Shown piece after piece: positions 1 to 6,807 of a DNA stretch of 8,817 nucleotides; position 1 is the stretch's first letter; every line of letters starts with the position of its first letter. The stretch lies in NCBI GenBank assembly GCA_902489185.1, contig CABTZC010000069.1:1-8817 (forward strand), read 5' to 3'. The notes below the pieces were generated by a model. That model was not told the origin of the DNA. It ran no database searches and was given only the letters and a program-made list of their open reading frames with translations. The position numbers were made by a program, and so were the translations under genes. Source of the stretch: an uncultured Brevibacterium sp. (GTDB taxonomy: Bacteria > Actinomycetota > Actinomycetes > Actinomycetales > Brevibacteriaceae).

Positions 1-29
1 AAAATCTCCCGAAACACTCGGGAGATTTT
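1..29 (-). terminator. Rho-independent (probably bidirectional) terminator
   Basis: A perfect 12-bp stem is formed by AAAATCTCCCGA at 1-12 and TCGGGAGATTTT at 18-29, with the 5-nt loop AACAC at 13-17. Read on the minus strand it lies 12 nt beyond the stop codon of the dehydrogenase fragment and ends in a T-run, as expected of an intrinsic terminator. The A-run/T-run symmetry would let it work in both directions. The GC-rich stem core flanked by A/T runs is typical of Bacillota, unlike the GC-rich operon to the right. Confidence 0.9.
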
Positions 30-41
30 CACATTATATCA

Positions 42-314
42 TTAAATTTTAAAATCTTTGTGAAGTCTTAGTATTTCGACAAGCATACCATCACGATATT
101 TTGCGAGTGATTCGTGAGTGTTGCCTATGTCCGCCGGTCTGTTTTTGATTGCTTCGTGAACTCCGTCGACTGTTTTCTTCTTGATGTCGTCTGTGAATTT
201 CGTCCATGTAGCGGCATCTTCAAGCCAAGTTTCCATCGAAGGTCCGATATGGTCGAGTAAACCTTGAAGTCCGTGTTCACCGCCGCCTAGTTCAAATATT
301 TGTCCAGGACCCAT
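42..314 (-). CDS. lcdH: 3'-terminal fragment of an L-carnitine dehydrogenase / 3-hydroxyacyl-CoA dehydrogenase family gene
   Basis: This frame encodes about 90 residues (TAA at 42-44) that resemble only the C-terminal end of the lambda-crystallin/L-carnitine dehydrogenase branch of 3-hydroxyacyl-CoA dehydrogenases. These are NAD-dependent cytosolic enzymes of about 320 residues; L-carnitine dehydrogenase oxidises carnitine to 3-dehydrocarnitine. The recognised signature is MGPG..FELGGGEHG followed by LLDHIGPSMETWLEDA, then a helical tail ending in HESLAKYRDGMLVEILRL. The Rossmann NAD domain is absent. The ATG at 312-314 is an internal methionine of the family's MGP motif, not a true start: no Shine-Dalgarno sits at the right distance, and the five codons before it (GRELE, after a TAA) do not match the family. 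Base composition is near 40-45% GC, well below the rest of the window. Family recognition is by motif memory, not by a search; substrate is unproven. Confidence 0.65.
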   Translation of the reverse strand: MGPGQIFELGGGEHGLQGLLDHIGPSMETWLEDAATWTKFTDDIKKKTVDGVHEAIKNRPADIGNTHESLAKYRDGMLVEILRLHKDFKI

Positions 315-318
315 TTCG
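310..318. other. Junction between AT-richer dehydrogenase fragment and GC-rich operon
   Basis: Two divergent genes are each interrupted within a few bases here. Leftward, the dehydrogenase match is good up to the MGP methionine at 312-314 and stops immediately beyond. Rightward, the glycosyltransferase frame reads FRVLVLTVVHDPEDARIRHR from 314, in which RVLVL is the expected beta-1 strand of this family but has no initiator before it. Base composition changes at the same point. No inverted repeats, target-site duplication or transposase are visible. A chimeric contig join or an illegitimate recombination would both produce this; the lack of any intergenic spacer favours the artefact. Confidence 0.7.
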
Positions 319-334
319 AGTTCTCGTCCTTACC

Positions 335-1417
335 GTGGTGCACGATCCGGAGGATGCTCGAATTCGCCACCGGCAAATCCCGGCCCTCCTCGACGCCGGG
401 TTCGAGGTCGCTTACGCTGCCCCGTTTTCAGCATTTAATCGCACTCCCCCAGACGGAGTACGCGGCGTAGATGTGCCCCGCGCTCAAGGCCGGGCGCGGT
501 TCAAAGGAATTCAAGCCGCCCGTCGTGTCATTCACACATTCGGCGCCACCACTGACGTCATTCTGCTCCACGACCCCGATCTGCTCCTCAGCGCTTTCAC
601 CAGCCACACTCAGCAAGCGACCGTCGTCTGGGACATTCACGAAGACACCGCGGCCGCCCTGAGCATGCGCGACTGGGTACCCGACCCACTCAGGCCATTG
701 CTTCAGCGCAGTGTTCAACTGGGAGAAAAACTGGCCGAATCACGCTATCACCTGCTCTTGGCGGAGCACGGCTACCAGGACCGGTTCGCACAGCCCCACC
801 CGGTGGTACCCAACTCTGTTCGCGTCCCTGAAAAACAGCCTCCCGCTCCCGGTAATGACCGCATTGTCTACCTGGGCAAAATCACTCGGCCACGCGGTGG
901 CTTCGACATGATCGAGCTCGCTCGCAAACTCCCCGAATTCACGGTAGAGATCATCGGCCCGGCAGAAAGTGACGTTGAACCCGCCCTCCGCGAAGCGCAC
1001 GAGCAGGGAGTTATCAACTGGCTCGGTTTCCAACCCAACAGCGTGGCTCTCCCCCGCCTTTACGGAGCCCTCGCAGGTTTGAGCATGTTGCACGATGAAC
1101 CGAACTACGCCCACTCCCAGCCAACCAAGGTGATTGAGTATATGGCACACGGGATTCCCGTCATCACCACCCCAAATAAAGCGCCCAAAGAACTCGTCAC
1201 GGCGGCCCAGTCCGGAGCAGTGATTCCATTTGGTGATATCGATGCCGCGGCGACACACATCCGTCAATGGGCGGCAGACGAAGCTGAACGCTCGCGACTT
1301 GCGCAGAACGGATACCACTACGCCGATACCCACCTCAATTGGAACCGTGACGCGCTCAATTTCGTCGCAAGTATTCGTAAAGCTCGCGAAGCAGACCTCG
1401 CAAAGCGTGCGCGATGA
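335..1417 (+). CDS. GT4-type (group 1) glycosyltransferase, 5' end probably missing
   Basis: A GT-B fold glycosyltransferase that would transfer a sugar from a nucleotide donor to a cell-surface glycan intermediate at the inner face of the membrane. The N-terminal acceptor lobe begins VVHDPEDARIRHRQIPALLDAG, with HDPDLLL at residues 79-85 and VWDIHEDT after it. The donor lobe begins at YLGKITRPRG (179-188) and holds the nucleotide-sugar motif QPTKVIEYMAHGIPVI, with Lys265 and Glu268 in the expected places. The tail is basic. GTG at 335 is the first possible start, but it has no Shine-Dalgarno, and the codons from 317 to 334 (RVLVLT) already read as the normal first beta strand with no ATG, GTG or TTG upstream before the TAG at 209. 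The true start is therefore probably lost at the junction near 314. The stop overlaps the next gene's ATG (ATGA). Donor sugar and acceptor are unknown. Confidence 0.85.
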   Translation: MVHDPEDARIRHRQIPALLDAGFEVAYAAPFSAFNRTPPDGVRGVDVPRAQGRARFKGIQAARRVIHTFGATTDVILLHDPDLLLSAFTSHTQQATVVWDIHEDTAAALSMRDWVPDPLRPLLQRSVQLGEKLAESRYHLLLAEHGYQDRFAQPHPVVPNSVRVPEKQPPAPGNDRIVYLGKITRPRGGFDMIELARKLPEFTVEIIGPAESDVEPALREAHEQGVINWLGFQPNSVALPRLYGALAGLSMLHDEPNYAHSQPTKVIEYMAHGIPVITTPNKAPKELVTAAQSGAVIPFGDIDAAATHIRQWAADEAERSRLAQNGYHYADTHLNWNRDALNFVASIRKAREADLAKRAR

Positions 1418-2979
1418 GCAATTCTTCCACCGCCGATCCGCATGTTCTCCTCGGCACAATCGGCGCGGACAGCGCCCAGCCCGAACAGCGTGACCCGACA
1501 CAACAGATCAGCCCCGGTGTCACTACCTGGGCACCACACCGTCTCACCACCGCTCAACTGGCAGACACCTCGGCGGCCCGCGCTGCCGACGGACTCGTCG
1601 TCGACCGCTCCGGCACAACCCAACGACTCCTCGGCGGGATTTCTGGAGCAGTCCCCGTGTATGTCCGCCCCGACGAACGCACCGGAACCGCTCAGTTCAG
1701 CAACCGGATGAGCGCGCTCGCGAACGACACCGAGGTGCGTGCCGACTGGGACGCATGGGCCCATGTTCTCACCGCTGGCGCCCCTCTGACAGGCCACACC
1801 GTGATGGCCGGGGTTAAGCGCTTGCGTCCATGGGAAAGCGTCAGTGCAGACGGGCAAACGGTCCGGTTTGAACGCGATCCGTGGCCGTGGCTCACCATTG
1901 AATCCGACCCAGCGGCGACCGTAGACGAACTCGCAGAGGCGCTACAAAATGCGATCGCAGACCTAGTCACAGACAACCGCCCCATCTCCCTACTCAGCGG
2001 TGGATGGGACTCACGGATACTCGCGCTTTACGCACAGCACGTGACAGAACAACCCGTGCGCGCGTTCACCACTTCGTCGGACACAGGGCACGTGCTCGAA
2101 GAACTCGTCGCCGCGCAAGTTGCCCACGAGCTCGGTGCCGAACACACGATCGTCACTCCGCGCGTCGACTCCTTTGCCAAGGATTTTCGTTCCTTCGCTC
2201 ACGCAGTCGACTACCAGACCTCTTTTCACACGTGGCTGGTTCCGATCCTCAACCACTTTTCTACCCACCACGTCGACGGGGTCGTGCTCGATGGGCTCGG
2301 CGGCGGTCTTATGGTCGGCGGCGACTTCACCGCTGGGCGAACCCGTGAGGACAGAATTTCGGGACTTCTGAAATATCTGGATGGAGCCGAAGCCGTGCTG
2401 CGCCCCGAGGTGGCGCGCAATATTGCCGAACGCACTCGGGCGAGTTTCGAACAGTTCGACCGCGACTGGCCGGACGTGTCCGGGCACCCGTTCGAAGCGA
2501 CATTCACGGCGTACCTCAACCGCACCATCACCGGCATTGGGCTCTCCCCCTACGGTCTGGTAGCGAACTCACGCCCGGCAGCCACGCCATTCCTCGACGA
2601 CCGGGTGGTTCATGCGGCACTGCGTATTCCCGCTGACCAGCACTCAGGCGGCCAGCTCTACCCGCAACTCACCGAAGTTCTCAACCCCGCTCTGGCAGCA
2701 CTGCACACCGCCCAACCTCTGGCACCGTGGCCGCGTCCACACCCACGCCGGATCACCGCCTCGGAGTCCATTGCTTTTCTCCATTCCACCGTGGTCAACG
2801 GACCCGTCGCCGAGCTTTTGGCCAACGACGTCGCCAGGGCCGGGGAAAGTGCGTGGCGCAAGCTGTTGAGCAGAACCGCGCCGCAACACCTCATCCGAAG
2901 CCTCGCAGTTCTCAACCTCTGGCTGAGCGAGTACGCTGATTCATTCACCGGACCCGGCGTTGAGGAGTTGCTGTCATGA
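1414..2979 (+). CDS. Asparagine-synthetase-like protein with PP-loop, degenerate N-terminal domain
   Basis: 521 residues. The C-terminal two thirds is an asparagine-synthase (AsnB class) domain: SLLSGGWDSRIL at 192-203 is the ATP-pyrophosphatase loop that adenylates a carboxylate, and RPAATPFLDDRVVHAALRIP later matches the family's C-terminal PFLD motif. The N-terminal ~150 residues have the position and length of a glutaminase (Ntn) domain, but the protein starts Met-Ser-Asn, so the nucleophilic Cys2 is absent. The usual GxGaDElfgG motif reads DGLGGGLMVGGD (293-304), losing the Asp-Glu pair. It could therefore use free ammonia or an amine from another source, or form a different bond, as in beta-lactam synthetase relatives. 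AsnB homologues in polysaccharide loci amidate uronic acids. Here the gene overlaps both neighbours by 4 bp, so it is translationally coupled to the glycosyltransferases. Specific substrate not recognised. Confidence 0.85.
   Translation: MSNSSTADPHVLLGTIGADSAQPEQRDPTQQISPGVTTWAPHRLTTAQLADTSAARAADGLVVDRSGTTQRLLGGISGAVPVYVRPDERTGTAQFSNRMSALANDTEVRADWDAWAHVLTAGAPLTGHTVMAGVKRLRPWESVSADGQTVRFERDPWPWLTIESDPAATVDELAEALQNAIADLVTDNRPISLLSGGWDSRILALYAQHVTEQPVRAFTTSSDTGHVLEELVAAQVAHELGAEHTIVTPRVDSFAKDFRSFAHAVDYQTSFHTWLVPILNHFSTHHVDGVVLDGLGGGLMVGGDFTAGRTREDRISGLLKYLDGAEAVLRPEVARNIAERTRASFEQFDRDWPDVSGHPFEATFTAYLNRTITGIGLSPYGLVANSRPAATPFLDDRVVHAALRIPADQHSGGQLYPQLTEVLNPALAALHTAQPLAPWPRPHPRRITASESIAFLHSTVVNGPVAELLANDVARAGESAWRKLLSRTAPQHLIRSLAVLNLWLSEYADSFTGPGVEELLS
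2962..2978 (+). promoter_or_regulatory. Ribosome binding site for the multidomain glycosyltransferase gene
   Basis: GAGGAG at 2962-2967 lies 8 nt before the ATG at 2976, inside the end of the preceding gene. With the ATGA overlap it fixes this start and allows coupled translation. Confidence 0.75.
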
Positions 2980-5591
2980 CCCGCCACACGTGGAGTTACG
3001 CCGACACCGCAACAACCGAACTTGGGCACACCAGTGTCCTCATCATCCGTGGGCCTTCTCTGGGCGGCCCAGACGATCTGACCGATGGACTCACCCAGGT
3101 GCTCATTAATGCCGACACCCACGGTGTGCACACCGTGGGGCTGGTGCGCACTCCCGCAGACCTCGCCTCACCCGCGGTGCGGCTGGCCCGTCGCTTTGTA
3201 AGTTCAGACCCCGCACTCAGTCAAGAACTGGCGGACATGATGGGCGATGAGCGGGTGCTCGAAGCCCCCATCCCCGCTGAAAAGCCAGTGGGCGAATGGG
3301 TGAACGCACTCCCCCAGCTTCCACAGCGCACATTGAGCAGACGCCTGAAGAATGTTGCCCGCACAGTGCCCGGAGCTAACCGAGCGCGCACGGCACTGAC
3401 ACGACTTGCCCACACTGGCAAGAACGCAGTAGCCACAGCGCTCCCAGCTTCGAGACAGAAAGGACAGCCCATGAACGCACGACCTGCGCACACCTCGCCA
3501 GCTGCCAAACAATCGACCTGGCACCACGACCCCGCACACGTGCGCGAATTCGATGTCATCATGGCCACCGACTGTCGTTTTCCGGGCGGTTCGACAGCAA
3601 GCATGGTCGAAGAGATCGAAGCCCAGTACCTTGCCGGTTACCGGACTGCGATCATGCACTTGCCATCCACCTCGCAAAAGAGCCTGCGCCCCTTTGCCGA
3701 CCGCATTTCAAAAGTTCTGCGCGAAGGTAAAGCGGAACTCATTCAGCCACACCAGACAATTCGCGCCCGCACCCTTGTGGTGAGGCACCCCACGCTGTTT
3801 AATAACATCTCCGCAGACCTGCCCCAGCTACAGGTGGACTCCACGGTGATGATCGCTAATCAAGTGCCGGTCGACGACCGAGCCGTCCAGCCGTACTACT
3901 TTGTCGAAGAAGTTCACCGCAACGCCACAGCAGTCCTAGGCCACGAACCCGTGTGGGCACCCATCAGCCCTGTAGTGCGCGAATCGCTCATCAAATCCTG
4001 GGCCAAAGTACCCATGCTCGACTTCGACTGGGTCAACATCGTCAACATGGCGGCCTGGAAGGTCGAACGCGACGGGCTTCTGGGTGACGTTCCGGTCATT
4101 GGCCGACACAGCCGTGGCCACTGGTCCAAGTGGCCGGACACGCGCGAAGATCTGCTCGCCGCCTACCCGAACGACCCCACGTACAAGGTGAAAATCCTTG
4201 GCGGAACCGAGGCCCCAGAAGAAATTCTGGGCGGGCTCCCCGAACACTGGGTGTCCCTACCGTTCGGATCAGTCCCGGCACGCGAATACTTGGCCAGTAT
4301 CGACTTCCTCGTGTACTTCCACCACCCCGGCATGTTCGAAGCGTTCGGTCGTGTGGTTTTGGAAGGTATTGCTTCCGGTGCCGTTGCGATCGTAGGCGAG
4401 GCCATGCGTCCGATCTTCGGTGACTCGTGTCTGTACGGCACCCCGCAAGACGTCACCCGCATCATCGACGAACTGGTGGCCGACCCGCAGGCTCTGCGCG
4501 AGCAACAACAGCGCGGTCAGCAGATCGTTCAGGAGCGCTTCAGTTGGGACGCCCACATCAAACGGCTCGCGGACTTCGCAGGTGCGCCGTCGGATGCTCA
4601 CCGGGAACCGCTTCCCGGTGCCCCTGCGACCACTCTCCTGGTGATGCCAACAGGTGCATCCGCACCGCGCGTGTCTGAGGCCCTTGCGTGGATGCGCGAC
4701 GACTCCCAGCGCGCCCAACACCTGGGCGTGGGGAGTGGCAATGTCATTGCCTGCACCCCGGACTCGTCTGCGGACTTTGAGATCCCGGTAGAAACCGGCC
4801 CCATGACTGCCGATCGAATCACGCAGCTGGTCACCGCCCACAAAGCGCGCAATGTGCTCGTCTTTTCACCGGCACAGGGCCCGCGCACCCAGGACTCTGT
4901 CGCCTCGGCCAGGGAGCTAGCTGCCACGCTGGGAGACGACGTTGACGTGTACACGCTCGCGGACACCTCGGCGGGATCTTCTTCCGGCAGCGCCGGATTC
5001 TCAATCGACGCCGAGGTGCGCACCCGGGCCGCTGACAACGCACCCTGGCCGGTCCAACAGACCCGGCGGATTGTGGGCAAGGCAGTCAGCAACGCACGGC
5101 GCGACATGCCCCAGTGGGCCCGCCCCACTGCGAAGAAAATGCTCAATACCGCGGTCAAGGTGCGCAATTGGCAGTTGCAGAAAGCCGCTGGCGCCGGACC
5201 AGTGCCTTCCCTCTTTGAACACGTGTCTCCCACCGCGCCGGTGGGACTGCTCGTCATTGGTCACACCAGCGAAAACACCGAATCTGTTCTCGACGCACTG
5301 CTCGCGCACGTGGAGATTACTTCGCACTTCAGGCCCGCAGTTCTAGCCCCGCGCGAATGGTTGCACGCAGCCCAGCAACGTGGCATTTTCTGCGAAACAC
5401 TCATCCCCGAGGACATATGGCCAGAACCCTCCGCAGTACCATGGGCACGTTATCTAGAAGAGCGAATCGCCGGGCTCAAGGCCACGGCACAGGTGCAGGC
5501 TGTCGCCCTCATCGACGCGGATAGCTCGATGAGGCCTGGCACCCCCACCACCGCATTCGCTCTATTGTCCGCACTCACGTCGGGACGCTAA
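2976..5591 (+). CDS. Large multidomain protein with central GT4-type glycosyltransferase domain
   Basis: 871 residues in several parts. Residues ~17-60 form a small Rossmann-like segment (SVLIIRGP, later VHTVGLVRT) followed by a basic linker to ~165. Residues ~190-536 are a GT-B glycosyltransferase: FDVIMATDCRFPGGS opens the first lobe, and FHHPGMFEAFGRVVLEGIASGAVAIVG (from about 448) holds the donor-binding E-x7-E pair Glu455/Glu463. The domain closes with RFSWDAHIKRLADF. The remaining ~330 residues are not a domain I recognise. They contain strand-rich stretches starting at TTLLVMP (552-558) and VGLLVIG (756-762), separated by a basic helical linker near 690-735. The protein is about twice the length of a simple GT4 enzyme and has no membrane segment. 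Its partners in the operon suggest surface-glycan assembly. An internal ATG with its own Shine-Dalgarno at codon 166 could give a shorter form starting just before the GT domain. Confidence 0.85.
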   Translation: MTRHTWSYADTATTELGHTSVLIIRGPSLGGPDDLTDGLTQVLINADTHGVHTVGLVRTPADLASPAVRLARRFVSSDPALSQELADMMGDERVLEAPIPAEKPVGEWVNALPQLPQRTLSRRLKNVARTVPGANRARTALTRLAHTGKNAVATALPASRQKGQPMNARPAHTSPAAKQSTWHHDPAHVREFDVIMATDCRFPGGSTASMVEEIEAQYLAGYRTAIMHLPSTSQKSLRPFADRISKVLREGKAELIQPHQTIRARTLVVRHPTLFNNISADLPQLQVDSTVMIANQVPVDDRAVQPYYFVEEVHRNATAVLGHEPVWAPISPVVRESLIKSWAKVPMLDFDWVNIVNMAAWKVERDGLLGDVPVIGRHSRGHWSKWPDTREDLLAAYPNDPTYKVKILGGTEAPEEILGGLPEHWVSLPFGSVPAREYLASIDFLVYFHHPGMFEAFGRVVLEGIASGAVAIVGEAMRPIFGDSCLYGTPQDVTRIIDELVADPQALREQQQRGQQIVQERFSWDAHIKRLADFAGAPSDAHREPLPGAPATTLLVMPTGASAPRVSEALAWMRDDSQRAQHLGVGSGNVIACTPDSSADFEIPVETGPMTADRITQLVTAHKARNVLVFSPAQGPRTQDSVASARELAATLGDDVDVYTLADTSAGSSSGSAGFSIDAEVRTRAADNAPWPVQQTRRIVGKAVSNARRDMPQWARPTAKKMLNTAVKVRNWQLQKAAGAGPVPSLFEHVSPTAPVGLLVIGHTSENTESVLDALLAHVEITSHFRPAVLAPREWLHAAQQRGIFCETLIPEDIWPEPSAVPWARYLEERIAGLKATAQVQAVALIDADSSMRPGTPTTAFALLSALTSGR
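3118..3139. repeat. Perfect 22-bp palindrome inside a coding region
   Basis: CCCACGGTGTG at 3118-3128 is followed directly by its exact reverse complement CACACCGTGGG at 3129-3139, with no spacer. It lies near codon 48-55 of the multidomain glycosyltransferase gene. Its shape is that of a dimeric regulator site, but it has no promoter next to it. Codons for THGVHTVG explain the bases without any other role, so function is not established. Confidence 0.45.
3457..3473 (+). promoter_or_regulatory. Internal in-frame start with strong Shine-Dalgarno
   Basis: AGAAAGGA at 3457-3464 sits 6 nt before an in-frame ATG at 3471 (codon 166 of the multidomain gene). It is as good as the Shine-Dalgarno sites before the true starts at 2976, 5610 and 6805. 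The ATG falls in a low-complexity linker, just before the GT domain at ~190. It could initiate a 706-residue isoform, or mark an ancestral gene boundary. Confidence 0.5.
4599..4620. repeat. Perfect 9-bp hairpin at a domain boundary
   Basis: CACCGGGAA at 4599-4607 pairs with TTCCCGGTG at 4612-4620 across the loop CCGC. It lies in codons ~541-549, exactly in the linker between the GT domain and the unrecognised C-terminal part. No T-run follows, so it is not an intrinsic terminator. It may only reflect GC-rich codon choice. Confidence 0.4.
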
Positions 5592-5609
5592 GGAAAAGAA
5601 GGTTCGTCA
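5592..5609 (+). promoter_or_regulatory. 18-bp spacer with ribosome binding site for the ATP-grasp gene
   Basis: This is the longest gap within the operon. GAAGG at 5598-5602 sits 7 nt before the GTG at 5610, and an additional AAGGA overlaps the preceding stop. This supports GTG 5610 as the start rather than the later ATG at codon 12 (about 5646). No promoter elements or hairpin fit in the space. Confidence 0.75.
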
Positions 5610-6803
5610 GTGATAGGCAAGGTCATCAACGCCGGTTTTAGTTTTATGCGCCGAGGCTTCGGCTGGCTCTTTCGCAAGTACCGGGCAGGTCGCGCATTCC
5701 AGATCGCGTTGCAGAAACTCTGGCGCAAGGAAAAGCAATGGGATGTTCCGTGGTACATGCGTAAATTCCGCTGGTGGCCACGCGGCTTCCTGTCCCGCAG
5801 TGTCATCCTCTATGAACTTGAGCAGGGAAACGATCCGAACGCCTACGTCACAGACGTGCACCGTTACTTCCGCACCAAGAATATGGTGCACGCTCGGTTG
5901 CAGGACATTATTAACAACAAGTTCTCCACCCACCTGCTCCTCCAGTCGATGGGCGTGCCGTCAGCCGAATTGGTGGGTCTGCACTCGCGGGGGCTCGTCC
6001 ACTACTTCCCGGAGGAAGGCCGTGACAGTGTCGAAGACTACCTTGTGAAGATGGAACCGGGCGAACGCGTCTTCTTTAAAGTGCTCGCCGGTGCTGAAGG
6101 TAACAACATCTACGCAGTCGAACGCCGCGCCAAGTTGCTCTGGCTGGTCAACGGGAAAGAAGTCAGGCTCAACAAAGCAGCGAAGATCATCAAGGATCAG
6201 GTCAAGCCGATGATCATTGAACGTGGACTCAAGCAGCACCCCGATCAGGAAGCCCTCTTCCCGGGCACTATCAACACACTGCGCGTTCTCACGATGGTTG
6301 ACCTGGACAACCAGAGCGAACCCTTTATTGCGATGGCGGTTCAGCGCATCGGTTGTGAGCGTTCAGCTCCAGCCGACAACTGGACTCGTGGCGGTTTGAG
6401 CGCCCGCATCGATCTGCGCACAGGTCGCTTAAGCCGCGCTACCAGGCTGCCGGACGAAGACCGTAAAGACTGGTTCGACAACCACCCCGACACGGGTGCC
6501 CGCATCACCGGCCAGAAGGTGCCGTACTGGAACGAGGTTCACGACCTCGTCATGCACTGCGCCCGTTCCCTGTCGTTTATGGAATACATCGGCTGGGACA
6601 TTGTGATTGGTCCGGACGGCCCGATGGTTTTGGAAGCAAACATCAACACCGGTGTCAATGTCATGCAGTCCCACGCACCGCTCCTGGCCGACCCGCGTGT
6701 GCGCAAGTACTACAACCGTCGCGGTGTAAAGACCCGACTGCTCAAAGAAGTGGAAGCCTCCGTTGATAATGCCCCGAGCGAGCCAGAAATTGAGGAGGTC
6801 TGA
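5610..6803 (+). CDS. Sugar-transfer-associated ATP-grasp ligase
   Basis: 397 residues, complete. The sequence fits the sugar-transfer-associated ATP-grasp family (Pfam ATPgrasp_ST type), predicted to join a carboxylate to an amine or sugar-linked acceptor through an acyl-phosphate during glycan decoration. After a basic, aromatic N-terminus (residues 1-55, rich in Arg/Lys/Trp, perhaps membrane-peripheral) come the ATP-binding strand VFFKVLAGAEGNN with Lys157, the core TINTLRVLTMVD with Arg225, the family motif HPDTGARI (292-299) and the metal-binding end GWDIVIGPDGPMVLEANINTG with Asp330, Glu342 and Asn344. All expected ATP and Mg residues seem present, so it should be active. Start is GTG with a good Shine-Dalgarno 18 bp after the previous gene. 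The last codons are immediately followed by the next gene's start. The two substrates cannot be deduced. Eukaryote-like or purine-type ATP-grasp enzymes were considered but the motif set fits this family better. Confidence 0.85.
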   Translation: MIGKVINAGFSFMRRGFGWLFRKYRAGRAFQIALQKLWRKEKQWDVPWYMRKFRWWPRGFLSRSVILYELEQGNDPNAYVTDVHRYFRTKNMVHARLQDIINNKFSTHLLLQSMGVPSAELVGLHSRGLVHYFPEEGRDSVEDYLVKMEPGERVFFKVLAGAEGNNIYAVERRAKLLWLVNGKEVRLNKAAKIIKDQVKPMIIERGLKQHPDQEALFPGTINTLRVLTMVDLDNQSEPFIAMAVQRIGCERSAPADNWTRGGLSARIDLRTGRLSRATRLPDEDRKDWFDNHPDTGARITGQKVPYWNEVHDLVMHCARSLSFMEYIGWDIVIGPDGPMVLEANINTGVNVMQSHAPLLADPRVRKYYNRRGVKTRLLKEVEASVDNAPSEPEIEEV

Positions 6804-6807
6804 GATG
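6792..6807 (+). promoter_or_regulatory. Ribosome binding site for the tandem ATP-grasp-like gene
   Basis: GAGGAGG at 6792-6798 lies 6 nt before the ATG at 6805, within the last codons of the preceding gene. It is the strongest Shine-Dalgarno in the window and fixes this start one base after the upstream TGA. Confidence 0.8.

Noticed and set aside
290..340. Insertion-sequence or attachment-site boundary at the composition break
   Set aside because: No terminal inverted repeats, direct duplication, tRNA end or recombinase gene is visible near it.
740..1501. 253-codon open frame on the minus strand
   Set aside because: It lies opposite a clear glycosyltransferase gene, has no Shine-Dalgarno, and its Cys/Arg/Gly-rich translation resembles no family; it is a shadow of GC-rich codon use.
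1318..1857. 179-codon minus-strand open frame, and a similar one at 4598-5257
   Set aside because: Both are antisense to well-supported genes with recognisable domains and show no coding signature of their own.
2004..2348. Arg-rich 114-codon plus-strand frame inside the AsnB-like gene
   Set aside because: Out-of-frame reading of the PP-loop region; extreme Arg content is typical of frame-shifted GC-rich DNA.
5592..5609. Operon-internal promoter between the glycosyltransferase and ATP-grasp genes
   Set aside because: The 18-bp gap is filled by the ribosome binding site, and no -35/-10 pair is apparent just upstream.
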